A DNA stretch of 64,000 nt from an uncultured Clostridia bacterium (GTDB lineage: Bacteria; Bacillota; Clostridia; UMGS1810). Of the stretch, positions 25,091 through 34,650 are shown one piece after another; the stretch's first letter is position 1, and each line of letters opens with the position of its first letter. Where the stretch lies: positions 1 through 64,000 of the forward strand of contig CAKSFP010000005.1 of the NCBI GenBank assembly GCA_934454585.1. Reading direction: 5' to 3'. The position numbers and the translations under genes were made by a program. The notes under the pieces were generated by a model. The model was not told the origin of the DNA. It saw only the letters and a list, made by a program, of their open reading frames with translations, and did no database searches.

Positions 25091-26722
25091 ATGATACATA
25101 TAAAACTTCTCGACCGTTCGGGCAATGTGCTCTTTGACAAATCGGGAGAAAACGCAGTTTCCGCAGTATATTGCGGCACATATGGCGACGGCGACAGAAT
25201 AAGAATAGACACTGACGAATCGGAGTGGCTGGCAATAAACCTTGACCCGACCGTGGGTGAGGGGTTGGTGTTCGTTCCGGGCAAAATGTTTACATATGAC
25301 ATTCCTCTTGCCACTGTGGGAGTGTGCTTTGACAAAGACGCTTTTTCGGGAGAGGAACACCCGATATCCGCGCGCACCCCGTCGGACGACGAACTGTATG
25401 CGCAAAGGGTCATCTCGCTCAATCCGTACGATATGCACGGCGTGTCGGGCATTTATCCGCACGCATACGCAAACTATGTCACCCGTGACGAGGCAAACTT
25501 CTTTGAGCGCAACGCCATAAACGGCGTAATCCACACCGATGGTCACTGGGCATATCCTTACAGCAACTGGGCGGGCGGCGCACGCGACGACCTGGAGTTT
25601 TGGGTGGATTTCGGCGATGAAGTCGAGGTTGACAAACTTGTGTTCCATTTGAGGGCGGATTTTCCGCATGATTCATATTGGAACAGTATAGATGCCGTGT
25701 TTGACGACGGCACAAGATACACAATGCCGCTTAAAAAGAGCGGAGACGGACAGGAGCTCAACCTTCCCGAATCCGTCATCACAAAAAAAGTTCATCTGAC
25801 GAACTTTAAGCAGCCGACAACGCCGCTTTCATGGGCAGGACTCAGCCAAATTGAAGTATGCGGCAAATATATAAAAAAGGAGCAAAAAACAATGGAAGTA
25901 AGAAACGCATCAAACTCAAAAGATGTTAAGCACTATACCACAGAGAGGCTCAGAGAAGAATTCCTCATTACGGGTCTTTTCTCCAAGGACAACATCAAAA
26001 TGGTATACAGCCACATCGACAGAATCATAACTTGCGGCATAATGCCGGTTGACCAGGAACTCAAACTCGAGGCGGGCAAGGAGCTCGCGGCGGACTATTT
26101 CCTGCAGCGCAGAGAAATGGGTGTGATTAATATCGGCGGCAAGGGCATTATCACCGTGGACGGTACCGAGTACATAATGGAGCCGAGAGACGGTATATTC
26201 ATCGGTCAGGGAAACAAGGACATCACCTTCAAGGCCGTTGACCGCAACGAACCCCCGAAATTCTACATGAGCAGCTGCCCGGCGCACAAATCTTACCCAA
26301 CGGTTAAGATAGACATCTCCAAGGCTAAAAAAGTGCCCTGCGGCTCCGTTGAGGATTGCAACAAGAGAGTAATCAATCAGTACATACACCCGGAGGTTAT
26401 GCAGTCCTGTCAGCTCTCCATGGGTCTGACGCAGCTTGAGCCGGGTTCAAACTGGAACACCATGCCATGCCATACTCATGACAGAAGAATGGAAGTTTAT
26501 CTCTATCTTGACATGGGCGAAAATGATGTTGTGTTCCACATGATGGGCGAGCCGACCGAGACACGCCACATCATCATGCACAATGAGGAGGCTGTTATCA
26601 GCCCGAGCTGGTCCATCCACTCCGGCGTGGGCACAAAGGCATATTCGTTCATCTGGGCAATGTGCGGAGAAAACCAGGATTTTGACGATATGGATCACAT
26701 TGAGACAAAGAACCTGAGATAA
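25091..26722 (+). CDS. kduI: 5-dehydro-4-deoxy-D-glucuronate isomerase (KduI) with N-terminal beta-sandwich domain
   Basis: A 543-residue protein. Residues 268-543 are a complete KduI (about 276 residues, the normal length) with the metal-site region NTMPCHTHDRRMEVYLY. KduI converts 5-keto-4-deoxyuronate to 3-deoxy-D-glycero-2,5-hexodiulosonate after pectin or glycosaminoglycan depolymerisation. Residues 1-260 form an unrecognised domain whose second half (FWVDFGDEVEVDKLVFHLR) looks like a discoidin-type jelly roll. An in-frame ATG at 25892 (MEVRNAS, the canonical KduI start) is preceded by AAAAAAGGAG at 9 bp, so a short KduI-only product may also be made. Confidence 0.9.
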   Translation: MIHIKLLDRSGNVLFDKSGENAVSAVYCGTYGDGDRIRIDTDESEWLAINLDPTVGEGLVFVPGKMFTYDIPLATVGVCFDKDAFSGEEHPISARTPSDDELYAQRVISLNPYDMHGVSGIYPHAYANYVTRDEANFFERNAINGVIHTDGHWAYPYSNWAGGARDDLEFWVDFGDEVEVDKLVFHLRADFPHDSYWNSIDAVFDDGTRYTMPLKKSGDGQELNLPESVITKKVHLTNFKQPTTPLSWAGLSQIEVCGKYIKKEQKTMEVRNASNSKDVKHYTTERLREEFLITGLFSKDNIKMVYSHIDRIITCGIMPVDQELKLEAGKELAADYFLQRREMGVINIGGKGIITVDGTEYIMEPRDGIFIGQGNKDITFKAVDRNEPPKFYMSSCPAHKSYPTVKIDISKAKKVPCGSVEDCNKRVINQYIHPEVMQSCQLSMGLTQLEPGSNWNTMPCHTHDRRMEVYLYLDMGENDVVFHMMGEPTETRHIIMHNEEAVISPSWSIHSGVGTKAYSFIWAMCGENQDFDDMDHIETKNLR

Positions 26723-26801
26723 TTTATGCTTTTTCCAACCCCAAAGGCGGCAAATTTACCTGTGGGATTAAAAATCATCTAAAAGATAAGGAGAGATAAT
26801 A

Positions 26802-27590
26802 ATGTTCAGATTAGACGGAAAAATCGCACTTGTGACAGGTGCGTCCTACGGAATCGGCTTTGCTATAGCAAAAGGCTTGGCAGAGGCAGGCGCAACAATC
26901 GTTTTTAATGACATAAAACAGGAGCTTGTTGACAAAGGTATTGCAGCATACAAAGAGGCAGGCATCGATGCTCGCGGCTATGTTTGCGATGTAACGAACG
27001 AAGAAATGGTAAACAACCTTGTTGCAACAATAGAAAAAGAAGTCGGTGTTATCGACATTCTCGTAAACAATGCCGGCATAATCAAGAGAATCCCCATGTG
27101 CGAAATGAGCGCAGCGGAATTCAGACAGGTTATAGATGTTGATCTCAACGCACCTTTCATCGTGTCTAAGGCGGTTATCCCCTCGATGATCAAAAAAGGT
27201 CACGGCAAGATCATAAACATCTGCTCCATGATGTCCGAGCTTGGCAGAGAGACAGTTTCCGCTTATGCGGCTGCAAAGGGCGGTCTTAAGATGCTCACAA
27301 GAAACATCTGCTCCGAGTACGGCGAGTTCAACATCCAGTGCAACGGCATAGGACCCGGATACATCGCTACTCCGCAGACTGCTCCCTTGCGTGAACCCCA
27401 GGCGGACGGCTCCAAGCATCCGTTTGACTCGTTCATATGCGCAAAGACTCCGGCCGGCAGATGGCTTGAGCCGGAAGAACTTGCGGGCCCGGCGGTGTTC
27501 CTGGCAAGCGATGCGTCAAATGCGGTAAACGGTCACATTCTTTATGTGGACGGAGGTATACTTGCTTATATCGGCAAGCAGCCCAAATAA
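26802..27590 (+). CDS. kduD: SDR-family gluconate 5-dehydrogenase / KduD-like oxidoreductase
   Basis: A 262-residue classical short-chain dehydrogenase: TGASYGIG cofactor loop, NNAG, and the catalytic Ser/Tyr/Lys (SAYAAAKGG). It is closest in feel to gluconate 5-dehydrogenase and 2-dehydro-3-deoxy-D-gluconate 5-dehydrogenase. Following kduI by 79 bp with its own AAGGAG site, it most likely reduces the KduI product (3-deoxy-D-glycero-2,5-hexodiulosonate) with NAD(P)H to 2-keto-3-deoxygluconate. The kinase and aldolase of the pathway are not in this window. Confidence 0.85.
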   Translation: MFRLDGKIALVTGASYGIGFAIAKGLAEAGATIVFNDIKQELVDKGIAAYKEAGIDARGYVCDVTNEEMVNNLVATIEKEVGVIDILVNNAGIIKRIPMCEMSAAEFRQVIDVDLNAPFIVSKAVIPSMIKKGHGKIINICSMMSELGRETVSAYAAAKGGLKMLTRNICSEYGEFNIQCNGIGPGYIATPQTAPLREPQADGSKHPFDSFICAKTPAGRWLEPEELAGPAVFLASDASNAVNGHILYVDGGILAYIGKQPK

Positions 27591-27604
27591 TCGAATTAAA
27601 ACAA

Positions 27605-27636
27605 AAAACACCTCGTGGATGTCATGAGGTGTTTTT
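27605..27636 (+). terminator. Terminator of the kdu operon
   Basis: AAAACACCTC and GAGGTGTTTT flank an 11-nt loop, with a T run, 15 bp after the kduD stop. Confidence 0.85.
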
Positions 27637-27758
27637 ATTTTAAGATGAATCTTTATTAAGGCGGGGGGAACGGCCTATGCGTCGTTCCGCAATAATCCGT
27701 TGCACCGTATCGGGTAGGTATATATTTTTATTCAGAACGCATAAAAACTTGTGCCGTC

Positions 27759-27945
27759 TGTGTATGTGTTTTTTATTCTTGCCGCCTGCGTCGAAACAAG
27801 CTGCGCATCGTGCGTTGCAAATCGGGAGATTTACAACTTACTCGCTTTGCTGTTTCTCCTTTTTCCCAAAAAGTCACGCTATGCTACCACCTTTTTGGGA
27901 GCCCTGCGCTGAACTCGCCGTCTAAGAATAAAAAACACATACACA
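27759..27945. repeat. Palindromic element A (long variant of the intergenic family)
   Basis: Perfect 22-bp terminal arms (27759-27780 TGTGTATGTGTTTTTTATTC.. and 27924-27945). The interior starts and ends like the short copies (CCTGCGCTGAACTCG.CGTCT) but carries about 105 extra bases including a nested 10-bp inverted repeat TCCCAAAAAG/CTTTTTGGGA. The right flank CCTTTGATGAAAT.TTTTC.ACGCACA is shared with element C and, inverted, with element E. No start codon or coding signal is present. It lies between the convergent kdu operon and asnS. Confidence 0.8.
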
Positions 27946-27980
27946 TCCTTTGATGAAATATTTTCTACGCACATTGTCTG

Positions 27981-28051
27981 TCCGTAAAAAACGGATGCAG
28001 AATGAACAAAAGAACCCGACGGTGTAAAAAAGAGAACCGAATTCTAAAAAA
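27981..28051 (+). repeat. Partial duplicate of the asnS 3' end and terminator, inverted
   Basis: The stretch 27981-28026 (TCCGTAAAAAACGGATGCAG...) is repeated at 28093-28138 with small differences. At 28037-28051 the 15-mer CCGAATTCTAAAAAA is an exact reverse complement of the last codons of asnS (28180-28194). This looks like an old inverted duplication of the gene end and its terminator. Confidence 0.55.
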
Positions 28052-28107
28052 TCAGCGGAGAGCGGGCAATCCGAACCGAAAAAGTATGCCTATCCGTAAA
28101 AACGGAT

Positions 28108-28175
28108 GCATAATAAATGAAAAGAACCCGACGGTGTATTTTCTATACTCCGAGGGTTCTTTTCATTTATTATGC
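28108..28175. terminator. Terminator of the liv-asnS operon (bidirectional hairpin)
   Basis: A perfect 22-bp stem (28108-28129 with 28154-28175) and a 24-nt loop, 8 bp beyond the asnS stop on the minus strand. The long loop is unusual for a simple terminator. Confidence 0.7.
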
Positions 28176-28183
28176 GCCGTTTT

Positions 28184-29575
28184 TTAGAATTCGGCGTTGG
28201 AGACGGTGCGGGGGAAGGGTATAACATCTCTGATGTTCGATATTCCCGTCAGGTACATTATCGCTCTCTCAAACCCGAGTCCATATCCGGCGTGCTTGCA
28301 TCCGCCGTATTTTCTCAAGTCGAGATACCACCAGTAATCGTCCGGAGAAAGTCCAAGCTCGTTCATGCGGTTAAGCAGCACATCGTAGCGCTCCTCTCTC
28401 TGGCTGCCGCCGATTATCTCGCCTATGCCCGGCACAAGCAGATCCATAGCAGCAACGGTTTTGCCGTCGTCGTTCAGACGCATATAGAACGCTTTGATTT
28501 CCTTGGGATAGTCCGTCACAAAGACAGGCTTTTTGAATACCTGCTCGGTGAGATATCTCTCATGCTCAGTCTGCAAATCTGTGCCCCACTCAACGGGGTA
28601 ATCAAAATTATCGTTGTTTTTCTTGAGAATCTCTATCGCCTCTGTGTAGGTCACTCTGCCAAAGTCGGATGACGCCACATGGCGAAGCCTTTCAAGCAGT
28701 CCCTTGTCCACAAAGTTGTTGAAGAACTCTATCTCCTCGGGTGCATTCTCGAGCACATAGTTTATGATGTATTTGAGCATATCCTCGGCAAGCTCCATGT
28801 CGTCGCCTAAATCCGCAAAGGATATCTCAGGTTCAATCATCCAGAACTCCGCAGCATGACGGGTCGTGTTGGAATTTTCGGCACGGAATGTGGGGCCAAA
28901 GGTGTATACATTGCGGAAAGCAAGTGCATATGTCTCGCAGTTGAGCTGACCGGAAACGGTCAAGTTTGCGCTCTTTCCGAAAAAGTCCTTGGTGTAGTCC
29001 ACACTGCCGTCTTCGTTGTGAGGAATTTCGGCAGGGTCGAGAGTGGTCACGCGGAACATCTCGCCGGCACCCTCGCAGTCACTGCAGGTGATAATCGGGG
29101 TGTGGGTGTACACAAAGCCGCGCTCGTTGAAAAATTTGTGGATGGCATATGCCGCAAGACTCCTCACGCGGAACACTGCCGAAAATGTATTTGTCCTCGG
29201 GCGCAGATGCGCTATCGTGCGCAGATATTCGAAAGAATGCCTCTTTTTCTGCAAGGGGTAGTCCGGGGTGGACTCGCCCTCAACGGTGATTTTTGACGCC
29301 TTTATCTCAAACGGCTGTTTTGCGTCCGGGGTGAGCACCATTGTGCCGCTCACGGATATTGCCGCACCCACATTGAGCGAGGAAACTTCCTTGTAGTTGT
29401 CTATTTTGTCGCTCTCAAACACGACCTGGACATTTTTGAAAAATGTGCCGTCATTCACCTCGATAAAACCGAAGGCGTTGGACGCGCGCAGGGTTCTTAT
29501 CCAACCCGATATTTCAACTGTTTTGTCCGCAAATTCCTCCGAGCCGCGGAAAAGCTCTTTTACCAATGCTTTCAT
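28184..29575 (-). CDS. asnS: Asparaginyl-tRNA synthetase
   Basis: A 463-residue class II aminoacyl-tRNA synthetase of normal length. An N-terminal OB-fold anticodon-binding domain ([22 protein letters not shown]) is followed by the catalytic core with motif 2 ([14 protein letters not shown]) and motif 3 ([15 protein letters not shown]). The asparagine-specific ending [11 protein letters not shown] distinguishes it from AspRS. It charges tRNA-Asn in the cytosol. It is the last gene after the liv transporter, 22 bp downstream, so it may be partly co-transcribed. Confidence 0.96.
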   Translation of the reverse strand: MKALVKELFRGSEEFADKTVEISGWIRTLRASNAFGFIEVNDGTFFKNVQVVFESDKIDNYKEVSSLNVGAAISVSGTMVLTPDAKQPFEIKASKITVEGESTPDYPLQKKRHSFEYLRTIAHLRPRTNTFSAVFRVRSLAAYAIHKFFNERGFVYTHTPIITCSDCEGAGEMFRVTTLDPAEIPHNEDGSVDYTKDFFGKSANLTVSGQLNCETYALAFRNVYTFGPTFRAENSNTTRHAAEFWMIEPEISFADLGDDMELAEDMLKYIINYVLENAPEEIEFFNNFVDKGLLERLRHVASSDFGRVTYTEAIEILKKNNDNFDYPVEWGTDLQTEHERYLTEQVFKKPVFVTDYPKEIKAFYMRLNDDGKTVAAMDLLVPGIGEIIGGSQREERYDVLLNRMNELGLSPDDYWWYLDLRKYGGCKHAGYGLGFERAIMYLTGISNIRDVIPFPRTVSNAEF

Positions 29576-29597
29576 TAATACTGCCGTCCTTTCCGAT

Positions 29598-30296
29598 TTA
29601 TTTTCCCAAATATGCTTTCTTGATGTCGGGATTGGCGAGAAGTTCCGTACCGCTGCCCTTCATCGTGATTCTGCCTGTCTCCATAACATAGCCGATATCG
29701 GCAATCTTAAGCGCCATGTTGGCGTTCTGCTCTATGAGGAGTATGGATATACCGCTGTCGTTTACTTTCTTTATTATGTCGAATATGTCTCGTACCACAA
29801 GCGGTGCAAGACCCAGCGACGGCTCATCCAGCATGAGCAGAGTCGGCCTTGCCATCAGTGCCCTTGCCACGGCGAGCATCTGTTGTTCACCGCCGGAAAG
29901 TGTTCCGGCGAGCTGCCACGATCTTTCCCTGAGGCGCGGAAACAGGTCAAACATCCACTCTATGTCGCTCTTGAGGTTGTCGTGGCGCAGATAAGCGCCG
30001 ATTTTTATGTTCTCAAGCACCGTCAGATCAGGGAAAACCTTTCTGCCTTCGGGCGAGAGGGTTATGCCGTTGCTTACAATCTTGTCGGTGGCGGCATTGG
30101 TTATGTCGTTTCCGTTGTAGTGTATGCTGCCCTCCGTCGACGGCACAAGTCCCGTCACGGCGCGCAGCGTGGTGCTTTTGCCGGCACCGTTTGAGCCGAT
30201 GAGGGTGACGATTTTGCCGTCCGGCACTTCGAGCGATATGCCCTTTACCGCCTCAATTGCGCCGTAGCTGACTTTGAGATTTTCTATTTTAAGCAT
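29598..30296 (-). CDS. livF: Branched-chain amino-acid ABC transporter ATP-binding protein LivF
   Basis: A 232-residue ATPase: Walker [10 protein letters not shown], signature [16 protein letters not shown], Walker [15 protein letters not shown]-loop region LIEQN. Its small size and LAPLVV context are typical of LivF. ATG at 30296 with GGGGGTGA 6 bp upstream; a GTG at 30302 is possible. Overlaps or abuts livG. It powers uptake of Leu/Ile/Val or related substrates together with LivG. Confidence 0.93.
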   Translation of the reverse strand: MLKIENLKVSYGAIEAVKGISLEVPDGKIVTLIGSNGAGKSTTLRAVTGLVPSTEGSIHYNGNDITNAATDKIVSNGITLSPEGRKVFPDLTVLENIKIGAYLRHDNLKSDIEWMFDLFPRLRERSWQLAGTLSGGEQQMLAVARALMARPTLLMLDEPSLGLAPLVVRDIFDIIKKVNDSGISILLIEQNANMALKIADIGYVMETGRITMKGSGTELLANPDIKKAYLGK

Positions 30297-31131
30297 CGTC
30301 ACTCACCCCCAAGTATGCCTCAATAACCTTTTTGTCGTTCTGAACGACATCCGGTGTGCCATGACTTATCAGTTTGCCAAAGTCAAGCACATATATCCTG
30401 TCCGATATGTCCATTACCAAATCCATGTGATGCTCTATCATGAGTATCGTCATGTCAAAATCGTCTCTCACTCTGCCGATAAACTGAGTCAGTTCCGCAG
30501 TCTCCTGCGGATTCATGCCTGCCGCAGGTTCGTCCAGGAGCAGAAGTTTCGGATCGGTGGCGAGGGCGCGGGCAATTTCGAGTTTTCTCTGCTGACCGTA
30601 GGGCAGGTTTGCCGCCTTTTCGTTCTGCAAATGATACAGGTCGAGGATCTTGAGCAGATGTTCAACCTCGGCTCTTGCCGCTGCCTCCTCCTTGCCGTTG
30701 AGACGGAGTGTCGCCGTAAGGAGGTTCGATTTGCGTTTCATATGCTTTGCTATGAGCACATTTTCAAAAACCGTCATTGTCTTAAAGAGTCTGATGTTTT
30801 GAAATGTGCGCGCAATGCCGCTTTCGGTTATCTTGTCGGGAGTCGGCTCTATGGATTCCGTGTATTCTCCCTTGTGATCCCCGGTATAGAGCTTTTTCAT
30901 CTTTCCCTTGGGATAGTTTTCAACAATTTTTTCACCGTTGAAATACACTGCGCCGTTTGTGGGGGCGTATACTCCCGTGATTACATTGAACGCTGTTGTC
31001 TTTCCGGCTCCGTTTGGGCCTATGAGTGCGACGATTTCGTGCTCATTTACCTCCATGTTAAGGTTGTCCACGGCAATAACGCCGCCGAACTGCATGACAA
31101 CATTCTCTACACGAAGTACATTATTCATCAT
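30289..31131 (-). CDS. livG: Branched-chain amino-acid ABC transporter ATP-binding protein LivG
   Basis: A 280-residue ATPase with Walker A GPNGAGKTT, LivG-type insertion after GEKIVE, ARTFQNIRLF, signature LPYGQQRKLEIARALA and Walker B LLLLDEPAAGMNP. AGGAGGTG precedes the ATG. It overlaps livM by 11 bp. It forms the ATPase pair with LivF on the cytosolic face. Confidence 0.94.
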   Translation of the reverse strand: MMNNVLRVENVVMQFGGVIAVDNLNMEVNEHEIVALIGPNGAGKTTAFNVITGVYAPTNGAVYFNGEKIVENYPKGKMKKLYTGDHKGEYTESIEPTPDKITESGIARTFQNIRLFKTMTVFENVLIAKHMKRKSNLLTATLRLNGKEEAAARAEVEHLLKILDLYHLQNEKAANLPYGQQRKLEIARALATDPKLLLLDEPAAGMNPQETAELTQFIGRVRDDFDMTILMIEHHMDLVMDISDRIYVLDFGKLISHGTPDVVQNDKKVIEAYLGVSDDA

Positions 31132-32233
31132 CCTGCACCTCCTGTTTCTTGCCGAATTTCCTGAAAAATGCGTAAATTCCGTCCCAGCTGAACTCTCTGC
31201 TGCCCATGATGCCCTGTCTGAAGAACAGCACCACTATCATGAGGATGACCGAGAACACAACCATGCGGAATCCCGAGCGCAGAAGCGGCACCTGGAAAGA
31301 GCCGATGTATGCCGGAGCGTCGAGGAATCTGAGCCACCATTCCTTGGCGAAGATGACAAGGACGGCGGAGATTATGCTGCCCGTAAAGCTTCCCATGCCA
31401 CCGATTACAACCATGAGAAGAATGTAGTAAGTTGCGGTGGCGAGAGTAAATGTGGTGGCGGATATCGCTTTGAGGTACATTGCAAGCAACGCGCCTCCCA
31501 CAGCCGCAAAGAACGAACTGATTACGAACGATGTGACCTTGGTCGAGGCAAGATTTATGCCCATTGCCTCCGCTGCCGTTTCGTCGTCGTTTATGGCGCG
31601 GAACGCTCTGCCGTAAGTTGAGCTTTTTATCAGTCCCATGATTGCTATGCACACAACCACTATGAATATCATAACTATGAACGATGAGTCAAACCCCATT
31701 CCGTCAAGTGGTTTCAGGCTGATTGCCGGGATGTTGTTAAGACCCAGTGAACCGTTTGTTATGGTGTTGAGCCACGAACTGGCAACAACTATGCGCACCA
31801 CCTCGGCAAAACCGAGGGTCGCGATGGCAAAATAGTCACTGCGCAGACGCAGAACAATCTTACCTATGACAAAGGCGAACAGCGCCGCCACTATGCCGGC
31901 AACGATAAGCGCAACCACAGGCGGCGCCTGGAGATTCTTGAGCCACGGCGCACAGCCGTAGAGATAGTAAACATTGTCGCGCACTCCCGTGGGAATGGAG
32001 AGTATCGCATAGGTATATGCACCCAGGGTCATGAAACCCGCCTGTCCGAGAGAGAACTGACCCGTCACTCCGTTTAGCAGATTCATGGATACCGCCAGGA
32101 GCGCATACAGCGCGCCCATGAGCAGTGATGTCTTAAGCATGGACGAGGTCGGCAGAGAGCTTGCGTAGAACACAAACGCCGCAAGGGCAGCGAGTGAAAC
32201 GCAGGTGCAGATGGTTTTGGTTTGTTTTTTCAT
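31121..32233 (-). CDS. livM: Branched-chain amino-acid ABC transporter permease LivM
   Basis: A 370-residue membrane protein with nine to ten hydrophobic segments and LivM hallmarks (NLLNGVTGQFSLGQAGFMTLGAY, LRSDYFAIATLGFAEVVR, GRAFRAINDDETAAEAMGIN). A GGAGAAGG site precedes the ATG, 3 bp after the livH stop. The C-terminal 40 residues after the last membrane segment are charged. Confidence 0.94.
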   Translation of the reverse strand: MKKQTKTICTCVSLAALAAFVFYASSLPTSSMLKTSLLMGALYALLAVSMNLLNGVTGQFSLGQAGFMTLGAYTYAILSIPTGVRDNVYYLYGCAPWLKNLQAPPVVALIVAGIVAALFAFVIGKIVLRLRSDYFAIATLGFAEVVRIVVASSWLNTITNGSLGLNNIPAISLKPLDGMGFDSSFIVMIFIVVVCIAIMGLIKSSTYGRAFRAINDDETAAEAMGINLASTKVTSFVISSFFAAVGGALLAMYLKAISATTFTLATATYYILLMVVIGGMGSFTGSIISAVLVIFAKEWWLRFLDAPAYIGSFQVPLLRSGFRMVVFSVILMIVVLFFRQGIMGSREFSWDGIYAFFRKFGKKQEVQDDE

Positions 32234-32236
32234 GTC

Positions 32237-33118
32237 TTACACCTTCTCCCTTGTTTTTTCGCCGAACAAGCCTGTCGGTCTGAATATGAGCACGAATATG
32301 AGTATTACAAAGGTGAAAGCGTCCGAAAATTCGGAAAATTTGCTTGCCTTTATAAATGTCTCGCAGAGTCCTATGAGAAATCCGCCGACGAGTGCGCCGG
32401 GGATTGAGCCTATGCCGCCGAACACCGCCGCCACAAAGCACTTGAGACCCGGCAGTGAGCCGGAGAGCGGATATACCTGCGGTCTGGGTATAAAGTAGAG
32501 AATGGAACCGATTGCCGCAAGTCCGCAGCCGATGACGAATGTGAAGCTGATGATGTTGTTAATTTTAATACCCATCAGCTGAGCCGTCTGGAAATCCTTT
32601 GACACGGCGCGCATCGCCATACCTATCTTGGTCTTGTTTATGAGAAAAACAAGACCGGCTACTATTAATATGGTCAAAATCGGGGTGATGAATGTCACCA
32701 GAGAGGTGGATATATTCCCGATTGTTATTTTCTCACTCAAAAATCCGATAGTCGGATACGGTTTCGGCAGAGCCGAAAAAAGATATGTCGCAAAGTTTTG
32801 CAAAAAGTACGAAACGCCGATAGCGGATATCATTACAGACATCCTGGGCGCACTGCGGAGCGGTTTATACGCTATTTTTTCGGTGAGCACACCGAGAGCA
32901 ATTGTCGCCGCTATAACAAGCACGACCGATACATACCAAGGCAGCGCCATGTCAACCATGGCTATAATCATGAAGTATCCCGCCATCATGAATATGTCGC
33001 CGTGTGCAAAATTGATCAGCCTTAAAATTCCGTAAACCATAGTGTAGCCGATGGCAATGAGCGCATAGCTGCTGCCGATCGAAATGCCGTTCAGACAGTT
33101 TTGCAGAAAAGCATCCAT
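32237..33118 (-). CDS. livH: Branched-chain amino-acid ABC transporter permease LivH
   Basis: A 293-residue permease with about eight membrane segments; family signatures ALIAIGYTMVYGILRLINFAHGD and GMAMRAVSKDFQTAQLMGI are present. GGAGGG precedes the ATG. It pairs with LivM to form the transmembrane pore. It is separated from the binding-protein gene by a hairpin that may lower its expression relative to LivK. Confidence 0.94.
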   Translation of the reverse strand: MDAFLQNCLNGISIGSSYALIAIGYTMVYGILRLINFAHGDIFMMAGYFMIIAMVDMALPWYVSVVLVIAATIALGVLTEKIAYKPLRSAPRMSVMISAIGVSYFLQNFATYLFSALPKPYPTIGFLSEKITIGNISTSLVTFITPILTILIVAGLVFLINKTKIGMAMRAVSKDFQTAQLMGIKINNIISFTFVIGCGLAAIGSILYFIPRPQVYPLSGSLPGLKCFVAAVFGGIGSIPGALVGGFLIGLCETFIKASKFSEFSDAFTFVILIFVLIFRPTGLFGEKTREKV

Positions 33119-33158
33119 GGATTACCCTCCTTTTGTGAAAAATAAAATACAAAGGCAA

Positions 33159-33188
33159 GGGACTGCGTTTTTCTTGCCGGGCAGTCCC
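33159..33188 (-). terminator. Intercistronic hairpin between livK and livH
   Basis: A perfect 8-bp stem GGGACTGC/GCAGTCCC. A competing GGCAAG/CTTGCC pairing overlaps it. On the minus strand it is followed by a U-rich stretch. Such hairpins usually allow partial read-through and stabilise the abundant binding-protein message. Confidence 0.55.
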
Positions 33189-33226
33189 ATGCCGAAAATT
33201 TTGTATTATTCGATTAATATTACGGA

Positions 33227-34435
33227 TTATTCAACCGGCTGGAAAGAACCGTTTGTGCTCTGTGTACCGATGAACTTAAATTCGCCGTTTTCAACAGTTT
33301 TGATGTAGGCTTTGTCTTTCATGGCATCGCCGTTCTCGTCGAATTTGATAATACCCGTTACGCCTGTTGTGTCAAGCTTTGTGAGTGCGTCGCGGATAGC
33401 TGAGGTGTCGGTTGAACCGGCGGCCTCTATGGCTGCAACAGCTGCGTTGTATGCGTCATATCCGAGTGCGGATACAGCTGCAACGCCATCCTTGCCACCG
33501 TTGAGTTTGAGGTTCTTGGAGTCGGAATTGAGGTATTCCTTGAAACCTTTAACGAAGTCTGCGGCTGTGGTATCGTTCTCGTCAAAGAATGTGGAGAAAG
33601 ACACTCCTTTGCAGTTGTCTGCGCCCGCGTTATCTATGATCTGGGTGTTCTCCCATGTGTCGCCTGCCATGATGTCGCAGGTGATACCGAGGTCTCTTGC
33701 CTGTTTAACCATGAGACCGGCGGTAGCAATTGAGGACGGGCAGAAGATAACATCCGGGTTTGCAGCCTTAGCCGCTGTAAGCAGAGCGTTAAAGTCGGAT
33801 TCGTTTGTGTTGTATGTGCCGTCATAAACGATATCGCCCTTGTAAGCCTGTTTGAAGTAGTTTGCAAGGCCTGTTGAGTAGTCATCACCGTTCTGGCAGA
33901 TAACAGCAGCCTTTGTGAGTTTGCAGGTGTCATAAGCATATGAAGCCATAACCGTGCCCTGGAAAGGATCAAGGAAGCAGGTTCTGAAGTACCACTCGTT
34001 GCCGCTTGTAACCTGGGGATTGGTGCAGGAGATACCGATAGCCGGAATCTTAGCCGATGCAAAGGTTGAACCGGCTGCGATGGAAACACCGGAACCGTAA
34101 GAACCGAGAACCACGCTCACACCGTCGGACACGAGCTTCTGTGCAGCCGTTACGGCAGCCGTCTTGTCAGACTGATTGTCCACTTCATCAAGCACGATTT
34201 TGTATTCCGTGCCGCCTATTGTAACTGTGTTTTTGAGGGAGTTTGCATAGCGGATGCCGAGCACTTCCTGCACTCCGCCGCCGCCGTTTTCACCGGTTGT
34301 CGGCTCAAAAACACCGATCTTGATCACATTGTCTCCGGCAGTCTGTCCGCCGTCGTTTGTTGCCTGCTGACCGCATCCTGCGAAGCACATTACCATAAGG
34401 CATGCCGCAAGAAGCATTGCAATTGATTTTTTCAT
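33227..34435 (-). CDS. livK: Branched-chain amino-acid ABC transporter substrate-binding lipoprotein
   Basis: A 402-residue periplasmic-binding type I protein. The signal ends in a lipobox (MCFAGC, Cys21), followed by a Gln/Asn/Gly linker, so it is membrane-anchored outside the cell. The core shows KIGVFEPTTGENGGGG, ANPDVIFCPSSIATAGLMVKQA and GYDAYNAAVAAIEAAG, all typical of the LivK/LivJ family. It is the first gene of the liv operon. The exact ligand is not predictable from sequence. Confidence 0.93.
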   Translation of the reverse strand: MKKSIAMLLAACLMVMCFAGCGQQATNDGGQTAGDNVIKIGVFEPTTGENGGGGVQEVLGIRYANSLKNTVTIGGTEYKIVLDEVDNQSDKTAAVTAAQKLVSDGVSVVLGSYGSGVSIAAGSTFASAKIPAIGISCTNPQVTSGNEWYFRTCFLDPFQGTVMASYAYDTCKLTKAAVICQNGDDYSTGLANYFKQAYKGDIVYDGTYNTNESDFNALLTAAKAANPDVIFCPSSIATAGLMVKQARDLGITCDIMAGDTWENTQIIDNAGADNCKGVSFSTFFDENDTTAADFVKGFKEYLNSDSKNLKLNGGKDGVAAVSALGYDAYNAAVAAIEAAGSTDTSAIRDALTKLDTTGVTGIIKFDENGDAMKDKAYIKTVENGEFKFIGTQSTNGSFQPVE

Positions 34436-34521
34436 AAAAAATCCTCCTTGAGTTTTGATAGAGCTGTCACCGGGCGATAAAAAATTTCCCCTAAAGCCGC
34501 CAATGACAACTATATATTATA

Positions 34522-34550
34522 GTTATACTATAAAATACATTAAAAAACAA
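34522..34550 (-). promoter_or_regulatory. Candidate promoter of the liv operon
   Basis: Minus strand: TTGTTT, 17 bp, TATAAC, in a very AT-rich 230-bp intergenic region. The -35 is weak. The leader to livK is about 80 nt. Confidence 0.4.
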
Positions 34551-34650
34551 TGTTTTTTTTGAAATTTAGTAAACTTTTTATTAACTTTTTGCGATTTTAC
34601 CGTCATTTCTACCTAAAATATGAAATTTTCATTAAATATCATATAATCTA

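Noticed and set aside
27637..27960. Short plus-strand frame across element A
   Set aside because: It is made mostly of palindrome sequence and ends in the repeat arm; not a plausible gene.
30274..31164. Plus-strand open frame opposite livG
   Set aside because: Antisense shadow of a well-supported ABC ATPase gene; no start signals.
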